A stretch of 64,000 nucleotides of DNA, from the NCBI RefSeq assembly GCF_009739905.1, contig NZ_CP034279.1:372001-436000 (forward strand). The letters are read 5' to 3'. Source of the DNA: Streptomyces ficellus (lineage in GTDB: Bacteria > Actinomycetota > Actinomycetes > Streptomycetales > Streptomycetaceae). Shown here one piece after another: positions 49,143-58,859 of the stretch (within the stretch, counting starts at the first letter, position 1; the number at the start of each line of letters is the position of its first letter). The translations under genes and the position numbers were made by a program. The notes below the pieces were generated by a model. That model made no database searches, was not told where the DNA came from, and saw nothing but the letters and a program-made list of their open reading frames with translations.

Positions 49143-50716
49143 GCCGCCGCCACGCCGTACGGGCCGTCGCCACGCTGGTCGCGGGAACGGCCCTGGTGCT
49201 GCTGCCCGCCCAGGCGGCGCAGGCCCACCCGCTCGGCAACTTCACCGTCAGTCAGTACGACGGCATCGTCGTCGCCCCGGGCGAGCTGACGGTGGACCAC
49301 GTGGAGGACCTGGCCGAGATCCCCGCCTCGCAGGAGCGCCGCCGCATCGACACCGACGGGGACGACCGGCTGTCGCCGGCCGAGCTGTCGGCGTGGGCCC
49401 GGGCGCGTTGTGACGCGGCGGCCGGGGGCGCGCGCCTGACGGTCGGGGGCGGCGACGCGCGTCCGCTGAAGGCCGCGAAGGCGACGGCGGAGGTGCGCCC
49501 CGGCCAGGCGGGCCTGGAGACGCTGCGGGTCACCTGCGCCTCGACGGCTCCGCTGCCGCGCCAGGAGCGCATGGACCTCCGGTACGCACCGGCGGCGGTG
49601 TCGGCCGGCCCGGGGTGGCGGGAGATCACCGCACGGGGCGACCGGATGACGCTCGCGGAGTCGGACGTGTCCGGTGACTCGGTCTCCCGGCGGCTGACCG
49701 CCTACCCCGACGACCTGCTGTCCTCCCCGCCCGGCTCCCGGTCGGCCGCCCTGTCCGTACGGGCCGGCGGGCCCGCGCTCACCGGGGACGGGGGCGCTTC
49801 CGGGTCGGAGGCCTCGCCGACGGGCGGGGTGCTGCCGCGCGGCGCGGACCGCTGGGCGCAGGCGCTGACGGGGCTGGTCGCCCGGCACGAACTGACCGCG
49901 GGTTTCGCGGTGCTGGCGCTCGGCGCGGCCCTGCTCCTGGGCGCCATGCACGCGCTGGCCCCGGGGCACGGCAAGACCATGATGGCCGCGGCCGCGGCGG
50001 CGGGCGGCCGTAGCTCGCGGCGCGACATGCTGGCCCTCGCGGGTTCGGTGACGCTGACCCACACCCTGGGCGTGTTCGCCCTCGGTGCCCTGATCACGGC
50101 GGGTTCGGCGGCGGCGCCCAGTGTGGTGTCCTGGCTGGGCATCGCGAGCGGCACGCTGGTGGCGGTGGCGGGCGGGCTGTTGCTGCGCCGGGCCTGGCGC
50201 CGACGCCACCACGCGCACGGCCACAGCCACGGCCACACGCACGGACACGGTCATGGTCACGCACACGCACACGGCGACGGCCACGCACACGACCATGCGC
50301 ACGACCCTCCACACAGCCACAGCCACGACCACCCGCACGATCACGGTCACGGGCACACGCACTCCCACCTCCCGCCGGCCCCCGGCCTGCGCGGTGTGAT
50401 CCTCCTCGGGCTGGCCGGCGGCCTGGTGCCGAGTCCGTCCGCCGTGGTCGTGCTGGTCGGCGCGGCCGCCCTCGGCCAGGCGTGGTTCGGGTTCCTGCTG
50501 GTGCTGGCGTACGGGGCGGGCGTGGCGCTCACGCTCGCGGTGGCCGGGTTCGCCGTGGTGCGGCTGCGGGAGACCACGAAGCGCCGGCTCGTGGAACGGC
50601 CCCGGGGCCGGCTGGTGTCGCTGGCGCAGCGGACGGCTCCGCTCGGCACGGCCGCGGTGGTGCTGGCACTCGGGTGCGGTCTGGTGCTCAGGGGGGCGGC
50701 GACTGCTCTGGCCTGA
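49139..50716 (+). CDS. RcnA-like nickel/cobalt exporter with N-terminal extracytosolic domain
   Basis: A 525-aa protein. A signal peptide (residues 1-28) is followed by an exported region of about 200 residues holding an EF-hand-like loop (DTDGDDRLSPAEL). Membrane segments start near residue 260 with the NiCoT/RcnA signature (LLLGAMHALAPGHGKTMMAA). A His/Asp-rich loop (about 357-402) contains more than 25 His, and GGLVPSPSAVVVL follows. RcnA-like pumps export Ni2+ or Co2+. The last 29 bp overlap the convergent phosphatase gene. Confidence 0.83.
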   Translation: MSRRHAVRAVATLVAGTALVLLPAQAAQAHPLGNFTVSQYDGIVVAPGELTVDHVEDLAEIPASQERRRIDTDGDDRLSPAELSAWARARCDAAAGGARLTVGGGDARPLKAAKATAEVRPGQAGLETLRVTCASTAPLPRQERMDLRYAPAAVSAGPGWREITARGDRMTLAESDVSGDSVSRRLTAYPDDLLSSPPGSRSAALSVRAGGPALTGDGGASGSEASPTGGVLPRGADRWAQALTGLVARHELTAGFAVLALGAALLLGAMHALAPGHGKTMMAAAAAAGGRSSRRDMLALAGSVTLTHTLGVFALGALITAGSAAAPSVVSWLGIASGTLVAVAGGLLLRRAWRRRHHAHGHSHGHTHGHGHGHAHAHGDGHAHDHAHDPPHSHSHDHPHDHGHGHTHSHLPPAPGLRGVILLGLAGGLVPSPSAVVVLVGAAALGQAWFGFLLVLAYGAGVALTLAVAGFAVVRLRETTKRRLVERPRGRLVSLAQRTAPLGTAAVVLALGCGLVLRGAATALA

Positions 50717-53180
50717 GGGTGAGGGGCTCCGGCGCGGCGGGCAGCGCCTGCTCCGTCCAGATGGTCTTGCCGTCGCGGGTGTAGCGGGTCCCCCACCGCT
50801 CGGTCAGCTGGGCCACCAGGAAGAGGCCCCGCCCGCCCTCGTCGGTGCTGCGGGCGCGGCGCAGGTGCGGTGAGGTGCTGCTGGAGTCGGACACCTCGCA
50901 GATGAGGTGGCGGTCCCGGACGAGCCGCAGGGTGATCGGGCCGCCGCCGTACCGGTAGGCGTTGGTGACCAGCTCGCTGACGATGAGTTCGGTGGTGAAG
51001 AGCATGTCCGCGAGCCCCCACTCGGTGAGGCGGGACTCGGTCAGCGTACGGGCCCGTGCGGGGGCGGTGGGCTCCGCGGGCAGTTCCCAGGTGGCGACCT
51101 TCTCGTCCTCGAGGACGCGGGTGCGGGCGACGAGCAGCGCGACGTCGTCCGTGGGGTGGTCGTACAGCAGGGCGTCGCGGACCGCGGCGCACGCCTCCTC
51201 CAGGGTGCGGGCGGGCGCGGTGAGCGCCGCGCACAGGTCGGCCACGCGTTCGTCGACGTCCCGCTCGTCGGCGCCCCGGTCGCCGGCCTGGACGAGTCCG
51301 TCGGTGTAGAGGGCGAGCAGGCTGCCTTCGTCGAGGTGCAGTTCGGCGGACTCGTACGGCAGGCCGCCCAGGCCCAGGGGCGGTCCGGCGGGCAGGTCGA
51401 GGAGGCCGGCCCGGCCGTCGGGGGTGACGAGGGCGGGTGGCGGGTGGCCGGCCCTGGCGAGGGCGCAGTGCCGGGTCACCGGGTCGTAGACGGCGTAGAG
51501 GCAGGTCGCGCCGACGACCTGGCGGGAGAGGTCGTCGGTGGGTTCCTGTTCGGCGGCCAGCCGGTCCACGAGGTCGTCGAGATGGGTGAGGACTTCGTCG
51601 GGGCCGAGGTCGAGGTTGGCGAGGGTGTGGACCGCGGTGCGCAGTCGGCCCATGGTGGCGGCGGCGTGGATGCCGTGGCCGACCACGTCACCGACGACGA
51701 GGGCGACGCGGAGCCCGGACAGCGGGATGACGTCGAACCAGTCGCCGCCGACCCCCGAGGCGGCGTCGGCCGGCAGGTAGAGGTGGGCGGCGTCGACCGC
51801 GGGGTGCCGTGGCACCACGTGCGGGAGCAGGCTGTGCTGGAGGGTGAGGGCCGTCTCGTGCTGCTGGGTGTAGCGGCGGGCGTTGTCGATGCAGACGGCG
51901 GCGCGCGAGGCGAACTCCTCGGCGAGGGTGACGTCGTCCTCCTCGAACGGTTCGAGCCGCCCGGAGCGCCACAGGCTGAGCAGGCCGAGGACGAGGCCGC
52001 GGGCGACCAGGGGCACGACCAGGAGCGAGTGGATGCCCGGGCCGGGGTCGTCCCCGTTCCGCTCCGGTTCGGCGGAGAGCCACGCGGCGGAGCCCTCGGG
52101 TCCGGCGTCGAGGAGGGGTTTGCGCTCGGTGAGGCACCGGGCGTGGACGGTCCCCGGCCGGACGTCCAGGGTGCGGCCGACCGGGTGCATCCGCTCCGCC
52201 GCGTCGGGCGGGACGGTGCGGACGGCCGCCCGGCGCAGGGGCCCGGCCGTGTCCTGGAGGGGCTCCTCGCCCCGGACGACGGACTCCAGCAGGTCCACGG
52301 AGACCCGGTCGGCGAGGCCCTCCACGGCGACCTGGGCCAGTTCGCGTGCCGTCTCGGTGAGGTCCAGGGTGGTCCCGATGCGGGCGCTGGCGTCGTTGAG
52401 GAGGGCGAGCCGGCGGCGGGCCCGGTAGCGGTCGGTGACGTCCTCGACGGTCTGGGTCACGCCGAGGACCCGCCCGGAGGGGTCGTGCAGGCGGAAGGCC
52501 GACACGGAGACGAACAGTTCGTGGCCGGGGTCGCGCCGCAGGACGCAGGACTGTTCGGCGAAGACGGAGGACCGGCCGGTCTCCAGTACCTCCCGCAGCT
52601 GGCCCTCCACGGTGTCGGTGTCGCGCTGGATCAGGAAGTCGCTGGTGCGCAGTCCGCGGTGCTGCTCGGCGGGGATCCCGCTGAACTTGGCGATGGCCCG
52701 GTTGACGCGGAGGATCGTGAGGTCGGGGGCGTGTACGGACAGGCCGATCGGTGAGCGGCCGAACAGCCCGTCGAGCACCGAGCGGTCCGTCTCCCACTGG
52801 ACGACCTCCTCGGCGGGGGCTCCGACGACGAACCACTCGTGGCGGTCGCCGTCCCGGGAGATCGACCGGGCCCGGCAGCCCACCTCGACCCGCCTGCCGT
52901 CGCGGTGGCGGACGGGGACGACGCCGAACCAGCCGGGGCCGCGTACGCATGCCGCGACGGCCTCCAGGACGACGTCCCGGTCCCGGGGGTCGACGAGGAA
53001 GCCGGCCGCCGGGCGGCCCAGCGCCTCCGCGGCCGGGTATCCGAGGAGTGCCTCGGCCCGTTCGCTCCAGCCGGTGACGGTGCCGCGGTCGTCGAGCACC
53101 GCCGAGGCGGAGCGCCGCACGGCGAAAGGGTCTTCGGGACCTTCGCTGAACGTCGTCACCGGTTCGTGCATCGCTGCCAC
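50688..53180 (-). CDS. PAS-PAS-GAF-SpoIIE-HATPase regulatory phosphatase/kinase
   Basis: An 830-aa protein joining a PP2C phosphatase to an RsbW-like kinase. Two PAS domains (about 20-130 and 135-255) and a GAF domain (about 270-445) are followed by SpoIIE (GVGGDWFDVI, VVGDVVGHGIHAA, YTDGLVQ, DDVALLVA) and a C-terminal HATPase (VSELVTNAYRYGGG, EGGRGLFLVAQL). It can in principle both phosphorylate and dephosphorylate a STAS partner. GTG 53180 is used. ATG 53171 is an alternative. It follows the related gene by 9 bp. Confidence 0.87.
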   Translation of the reverse strand: MAAMHEPVTTFSEGPEDPFAVRRSASAVLDDRGTVTGWSERAEALLGYPAAEALGRPAAGFLVDPRDRDVVLEAVAACVRGPGWFGVVPVRHRDGRRVEVGCRARSISRDGDRHEWFVVGAPAEEVVQWETDRSVLDGLFGRSPIGLSVHAPDLTILRVNRAIAKFSGIPAEQHRGLRTSDFLIQRDTDTVEGQLREVLETGRSSVFAEQSCVLRRDPGHELFVSVSAFRLHDPSGRVLGVTQTVEDVTDRYRARRRLALLNDASARIGTTLDLTETARELAQVAVEGLADRVSVDLLESVVRGEEPLQDTAGPLRRAAVRTVPPDAAERMHPVGRTLDVRPGTVHARCLTERKPLLDAGPEGSAAWLSAEPERNGDDPGPGIHSLLVVPLVARGLVLGLLSLWRSGRLEPFEEDDVTLAEEFASRAAVCIDNARRYTQQHETALTLQHSLLPHVVPRHPAVDAAHLYLPADAASGVGGDWFDVIPLSGLRVALVVGDVVGHGIHAAATMGRLRTAVHTLANLDLGPDEVLTHLDDLVDRLAAEQEPTDDLSRQVVGATCLYAVYDPVTRHCALARAGHPPPALVTPDGRAGLLDLPAGPPLGLGGLPYESAELHLDEGSLLALYTDGLVQAGDRGADERDVDERVADLCAALTAPARTLEEACAAVRDALLYDHPTDDVALLVARTRVLEDEKVATWELPAEPTAPARARTLTESRLTEWGLADMLFTTELIVSELVTNAYRYGGGPITLRLVRDRHLICEVSDSSSTSPHLRRARSTDEGGRGLFLVAQLTERWGTRYTRDGKTIWTEQALPAAPEPLTLRPEQSPPP

Positions 53181-53189
53181 TCTTGCACC

Positions 53190-55259
53190 TTACGTTTCTG
53201 TGGGGAGCGGGGCTCTGGCGAGGAGTACCGCCACGTCGTCCTGCGCCCCCTCGTCGGGGAGCAGCCGGCCGAGGATGTGGTCGCAGATCTCGTCCAGCGG
53301 GCGGTCGAGGCGGAGCAGTGAGGCGGCGAGCTGGTCCATGCCCTGGTCGAGGTCCCGGTCGCGGGCCTCGATGAGCCCGTCGGTGTAGAGGACGAGCAGG
53401 CCGCCGGGGCCGAGGGGGACGTGTTCGGTGCGGAAGTCCCCCACGCCCGTGCCGAGGGGGGTTCCGGGCGGGCCGTCGAGGAAGGTGACCTTCCCGCGGG
53501 GGTCGGCGACGGCGGGCGGGGGGTGGCCGGCGCGGGCGATCAGGCACTGTCCGGTGGCCGGGTCGTGGATGGCGTAGACGCAGGTGGCCATCTCGTTCTC
53601 GCCGAGGTCGGCCACGGCGGCGTCCAGGGAGGCCAGGATCCGGTCGGGCGGGACGTCGTGGCGGGCCAGGGTGCGCACCGTGGTGCGCAGTTGTCCCATG
53701 ACGGCCGCGGCGTGGATGCCGTGGCCCATGACGTCGCCGATGACGAGCCCGGTGCGGCCGCGTGGGAGGGCGATGGCGTCGAACCAGTCGCCGCCGACCT
53801 GGTGGTCACTGGTGGGGAGGTACCGTCCGGTGAGGTCCAGGCCGGGCACGTCCGGCAGGGCGTTGTTGGTGAGGCTGCGCCGGAGGGTGAGGGCGGCCTC
53901 GCGCTGGCCGGTGTACATCAGGGCGTTGTCGACGTTGAGGGCGGCGCGGGCCGCCAGCTCGTCGACGAGGACGCAGTCCTGCTCGTCGAAGGGTTCGCGG
54001 TGGCGCGTACGGGTGACGATGACGGCGCCGAGGACCTTGCCGCGGGCGACCAGCGGTACGAGCCGCGCGGAGCCGAGGCCGGCCAGGTAGGGGCGGAGCC
54101 GTTCGGCGTGGGCTTCGCCGACGAGTGCGGGGATGTCGGTCAGGTACAGGTTCATGGGGCGTCCGTCGGCGATGACGCTCTCGTACACGGAGCCGGGCGG
54201 AATGCGGTAGGTGAGGCCGACCGCGAGCGCCTCGGACGGTGCGGCGGGGTCGGTGAAGGACACGGCGACCCGGCGCAGCAGGCCGTGGGTGGAGGCGGCG
54301 GCCTCCTCGGGGTCGAGCACCTCCTCGCGCAGTTGTACGTCGGCGGAGTCGGCCAGCCGGGGCACGAGCAGGGCGACCACCTCCTCGGCGGTCTGGCGCA
54401 GGTCCAGGGTGGTCCCGATGCGGGTGCCGGCCTCGGCCAGCAGGGCGAACCGCCGGCGGGCCCGTTCGGCCTCGATCTGGGCCTGCTGGCCCTCGGTGAT
54501 GTCGATGAGCGAGGCGACCACGCCCAGTGGCCGGCCGGCGCCGTCGAGGAGCGGTGCGTAGGAGCAGGACCAGATCCGTTCGCGGCCGGGGTCGGCGGGG
54601 GTGTGGCCGGTGCGGCGTACGTCGACCACGGCCTCGCCGTCGGCGAGGACCTGGCGCATCACCGTCTCCAGTGCCGCGGCGTTGATCCCGGGGGCGATGT
54701 CGACGAGCCGCTTGCCGAGGTGGTCGCGGGCCGGGACGCCGTTCATGCGGGCCAGGGCCTCGTTGACGCGCAGGAAGCGCAGGTCGGTGTTGAGCAGGGC
54801 GAGGCCGATCGGCGACTGGCTGAACAGTCCTTCGAGGGCGGCGAGGGAGTCGCGCATGTGGAGGACCGTGGAGGTCTCCACGGCGATGGCAAGGATGCCC
54901 GTCCGGCCCCGTGCGTCGGCGGCGGGGCTGAGCCACATCTCCATCTGCACGAAGTGCCCGTCGCGGTGGCGTACGGGGAGGGTGGCGACCAGGGCCTCGC
55001 CCGCGAGGACGCGCCGGGACAGGCGCTCGGCCAGTTCCCAGTTGGCCTCCGGGACCAGGGCGGGCTTGGAGTGCCGGCCCATGATCTCGGACGGCAGGTG
55101 GCCCAGCACGTCCTGGGCCGCGAGCGACCACTCCACGATGTGGCCCTCTTCGTCGGTCCGCCAGAGCGCGATCGGCAGCAGGTCGCGGAGCACTCCCGCG
55201 TACCCCACCGCGGTCAGGGGGTGATCCGGTGCACCACTGGTCGACTCGTGCGTGTCCAA
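53190..55259 (-). CDS. PAS-PAS-GAF-SpoIIE PP2C phosphatase
   Basis: A 689-aa phosphatase. Two PAS domains (about 20-125 and 135-255), a GAF domain (about 265-450) and SpoIIE PP2C (QVGGDWFDAI, VIGDVMGHGIHAA, YTDGLIEARD, DDVAVLLA) are present. There is no kinase module, unlike its downstream neighbour. It starts at TTG with GAGG 8 bp upstream. The 9-bp gap implies one operon, and similarity in domain order suggests tandem duplication with loss or gain of the HATPase. Confidence 0.86.
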   Translation of the reverse strand: MDTHESTSGAPDHPLTAVGYAGVLRDLLPIALWRTDEEGHIVEWSLAAQDVLGHLPSEIMGRHSKPALVPEANWELAERLSRRVLAGEALVATLPVRHRDGHFVQMEMWLSPAADARGRTGILAIAVETSTVLHMRDSLAALEGLFSQSPIGLALLNTDLRFLRVNEALARMNGVPARDHLGKRLVDIAPGINAAALETVMRQVLADGEAVVDVRRTGHTPADPGRERIWSCSYAPLLDGAGRPLGVVASLIDITEGQQAQIEAERARRRFALLAEAGTRIGTTLDLRQTAEEVVALLVPRLADSADVQLREEVLDPEEAAASTHGLLRRVAVSFTDPAAPSEALAVGLTYRIPPGSVYESVIADGRPMNLYLTDIPALVGEAHAERLRPYLAGLGSARLVPLVARGKVLGAVIVTRTRHREPFDEQDCVLVDELAARAALNVDNALMYTGQREAALTLRRSLTNNALPDVPGLDLTGRYLPTSDHQVGGDWFDAIALPRGRTGLVIGDVMGHGIHAAAVMGQLRTTVRTLARHDVPPDRILASLDAAVADLGENEMATCVYAIHDPATGQCLIARAGHPPPAVADPRGKVTFLDGPPGTPLGTGVGDFRTEHVPLGPGGLLVLYTDGLIEARDRDLDQGMDQLAASLLRLDRPLDEICDHILGRLLPDEGAQDDVAVLLARAPLPTET

Positions 55260-55333
55260 CGCGATGACCTCACCACCGGGGCGTGACGCCGCCTCATGGG
55301 CTTGGATTCCGAAAAATCATCTTATCCGAGGCG

Positions 55334-56557
55334 TCAGTCGCCGCGCGTCGGGGCGGGGTGCCGCACCAGGCGCACCGCGGTGGCCGCGACCAGGACGGTC
55401 ACGCAGGCGGTGAAGGTGAGCCCGGCGCGCTCCAGGCCCAGCCACATCGTCAGCGCGCCCACGCCGACGACCGGCAGGGAGATGCCGGTGTAGGCGACGA
55501 CGAAGAACGAGGAGACGGTGGCGGCGCGGTGTGCCGGGGGTGCGGCGTCGCCGACGGCGGTGAGCGCGGCGCGGAAGGCGAGACCCTGGCCGAGTCCCCC
55601 GCAGACCGCGCCGGCCACCATCAGGGGCAGGCTCTTGGCCCACAGCGAGGCGCCGACGAGCAGGAGGCCGGCGACGAGGACCAGGCAGCCGAGCGGGAGG
55701 GCGGTCCGGGTGGTCATGCGGCCGGTCAGGGACTGGCCCGCGGTGGAGGAGAGGAACACCGAGAAGACGACGAGCCCGGTGACGGCGAGGTTGCCGATGC
55801 CGAGGGTGTGGGAGACGAAGCTCGGCGCCACGGCGGTGAACAGGCCGAGGAGGGAGAACCCGGCGAACGCGGCGAGGGCGGCCGGCGCGAAGACGCCGCG
55901 GACCTCCGGGGGGACGTACAGGCCCTGCGGCCTGGGCCGGGCCTTCGGGCGGGCGTGCGGGACGGTCTCCGGCAGGAGCAGGACGATGGCCGCGGCGACG
56001 GCCAGCAGGGCCAGGTGGGCGAGGAACGGCCACGTCAGCGGCAGCGGGGCGTATTGGGCGAGCAGCCCCGACAGGAGGGGTCCGCAGCCCAGGCCGCCCA
56101 TGTTCGCGGCCGTCGCGGCGAAGCCGGCGCGGGACTTCCGCCCGGGCGCCGCGAGCTCCAGCACGGTGACGGTGCCCGCGCCGCTGAGCAGCCCGGCCGA
56201 GAAGCCCGACAGCACCCGGCCGGTGAAGAGGGCGGGCAGCCCGCCCTCCAGCAGGAAGCACACCGCGCTGGCGGCGCCGAAGCCGAGCGCGCACAGCAGG
56301 ACGGGGCGCCGTCCGGCCACGTCGGAGTGGTTGCCGACCAGCAGGAGGGTGCAGATCACGCCGACGGCGTAGCTGGCGAAGACGACCGTCACCATCAGCT
56401 CGGAGAACCCGATCTCGTCGCGGTACAGCCCGTACAGCGGGGTGGGGAGCGTCGTGCCGGCCATGCCGATGGCGAAGACGGCGGCCGCCGCGAGGTAGCC
56501 CGGGCGCCGCTCGCCGCGGGAGCGGCTTCGGTGGAACGCGGGAGAGGTTCGGGTCAT
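55334..56557 (-). CDS. Major facilitator superfamily transporter
   Basis: A 407-aa transporter with about twelve membrane helices. Motif A is recognisable in HSDVAGRRPVLLCALG between helices 2 and 3, and GRVLSGFSAGLLSGAGTVTVLELA is helix 4/5. The ATG at 56557 lies 7 bp after a TAGTGT -10-like box, so the mRNA may be leaderless. GTG 56566 is the longer alternative. It is likely an exporter and is divergent from an alpha/beta hydrolase gene. Confidence 0.83.
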   Translation of the reverse strand: MTRTSPAFHRSRSRGERRPGYLAAAAVFAIGMAGTTLPTPLYGLYRDEIGFSELMVTVVFASYAVGVICTLLLVGNHSDVAGRRPVLLCALGFGAASAVCFLLEGGLPALFTGRVLSGFSAGLLSGAGTVTVLELAAPGRKSRAGFAATAANMGGLGCGPLLSGLLAQYAPLPLTWPFLAHLALLAVAAAIVLLLPETVPHARPKARPRPQGLYVPPEVRGVFAPAALAAFAGFSLLGLFTAVAPSFVSHTLGIGNLAVTGLVVFSVFLSSTAGQSLTGRMTTRTALPLGCLVLVAGLLLVGASLWAKSLPLMVAGAVCGGLGQGLAFRAALTAVGDAAPPAHRAATVSSFFVVAYTGISLPVVGVGALTMWLGLERAGLTFTACVTVLVAATAVRLVRHPAPTRGD

Positions 56558-56648
56558 AACGATCACACTAGGGAAGAAAGTCGATCATTTCGGTACGCCA
56601 TCGGGCATGAATCGCCACCTTTGGCCCGGATCGCCCGGAAGGGGAACC

Positions 56649-57906
<1,258 letters not shown>

Positions 57907-57939
57907 CCACGCCCGGCACCCGGCCCGGCGCCCACCCGC

Positions 57940-58857
57940 TCAGAAGTTGCCGTAGTTCACCTGCCACGTGGGCAGGCCCATCCGGCGCCACACGGCGACG
58001 ACCCGGTCCCGGTCGTCCAGGGAGACCCGTACCGCGTAGCGGTGGCGGACGTGCCGGTCGAACAGCTCGGCCTTCACGAGGTCGTCGCGGCGGCCGTCGC
58101 CTGCGGCCCGCATCCACAGCTCGTCGTAGGGCACGTCATGGCGCCGCAGCCACTCCTCCGTCCTCTCGCGGTGCTCCTCGCCCCGCCCGGACAGCAGCAC
58201 GACGACGTCGCCGTCGGCGCGCCGGAAGGAGTGCAGGGCCTGCCGCACCGAGACATTGAGGAGGTCTTCGCCGCAGCGGGTGAAGTCGTACGGGCCTCGG
58301 TCCCCGCGCAGCGCCAGGGTGCCGTCGATGTCGCACAGCACCGCCGACGGCAGCGCCGGGTCGGCGACGTACGGCTCCACGGGCACCTCGTCGTTCAGCC
58401 ACTCCCCGGTCAGCCGCCACCCGCCCTTGCGGGCCTTGAGGTGCTTGTCGGCCAGGATGCGGATGATGTCCTCGCCGACGGGACGCTCGCGCTCGGCGTC
58501 GCGCCGTACGCACTCCTCCAGCGGCACACCGGTGAAGTCGTGCACGACGAAGGACGCCTCGCCGCCGACGGCGGCCTTGAGCCGCTTGGGGATGTGCGGC
58601 GTCAGGTGGGTGTTGTCCACGACGACGTCGAAGCCGCCGTCCACGGCCGCCCGGACCGCCGCGTCCTGGATCGCGAGCACCGTCTGCTCATGGGCGTGGG
58701 ACGACCGCCCGCGCCCCGGCGACGGTATGTCGAGCATGGCGCGCAGGTCGTCGAGGTTGACCCGGCGCATCCGGCCCTCGGACTCCGCCTGGAGGCGGCG
58801 CGCCTCGGTGGTCTTCCCGGACGCGGGCAGGCCCGTCATGACGTGTACTACGGGCAC
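57940..58857 (-). CDS. T4-like polynucleotide kinase/3'-phosphatase (Pnkp)
   Basis: A 305-aa two-domain enzyme. The 5'-kinase has a P-loop GLPASGKT at residues 9-16, DNTHL at 81-85 and an Arg-rich lid around 119-125. The C-terminal HAD phosphatase has DIDGTLA with nucleophile Asp176 and acid Asp178, then LLSGRGEEHRERT. This layout matches T4 Pnkp, which heals broken tRNA ends. GTG 58857 has AGGAGA upstream and lies 2 bp past the RNA ligase stop, so both form one operon. Confidence 0.88.
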   Translation of the reverse strand: MPVVHVMTGLPASGKTTEARRLQAESEGRMRRVNLDDLRAMLDIPSPGRGRSSHAHEQTVLAIQDAAVRAAVDGGFDVVVDNTHLTPHIPKRLKAAVGGEASFVVHDFTGVPLEECVRRDAERERPVGEDIIRILADKHLKARKGGWRLTGEWLNDEVPVEPYVADPALPSAVLCDIDGTLALRGDRGPYDFTRCGEDLLNVSVRQALHSFRRADGDVVVLLSGRGEEHRERTEEWLRRHDVPYDELWMRAAGDGRRDDLVKAELFDRHVRHRYAVRVSLDDRDRVVAVWRRMGLPTWQVNYGNF

Positions 58858-58859
58858 GG

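Noticed and set aside
50214..50360. Repeat array resembling CRISPR or a VNTR
   Set aside because: The repeats are irregular CAC/GGC codon runs that encode the His-rich loop of the exporter. There are no uniform spacers.
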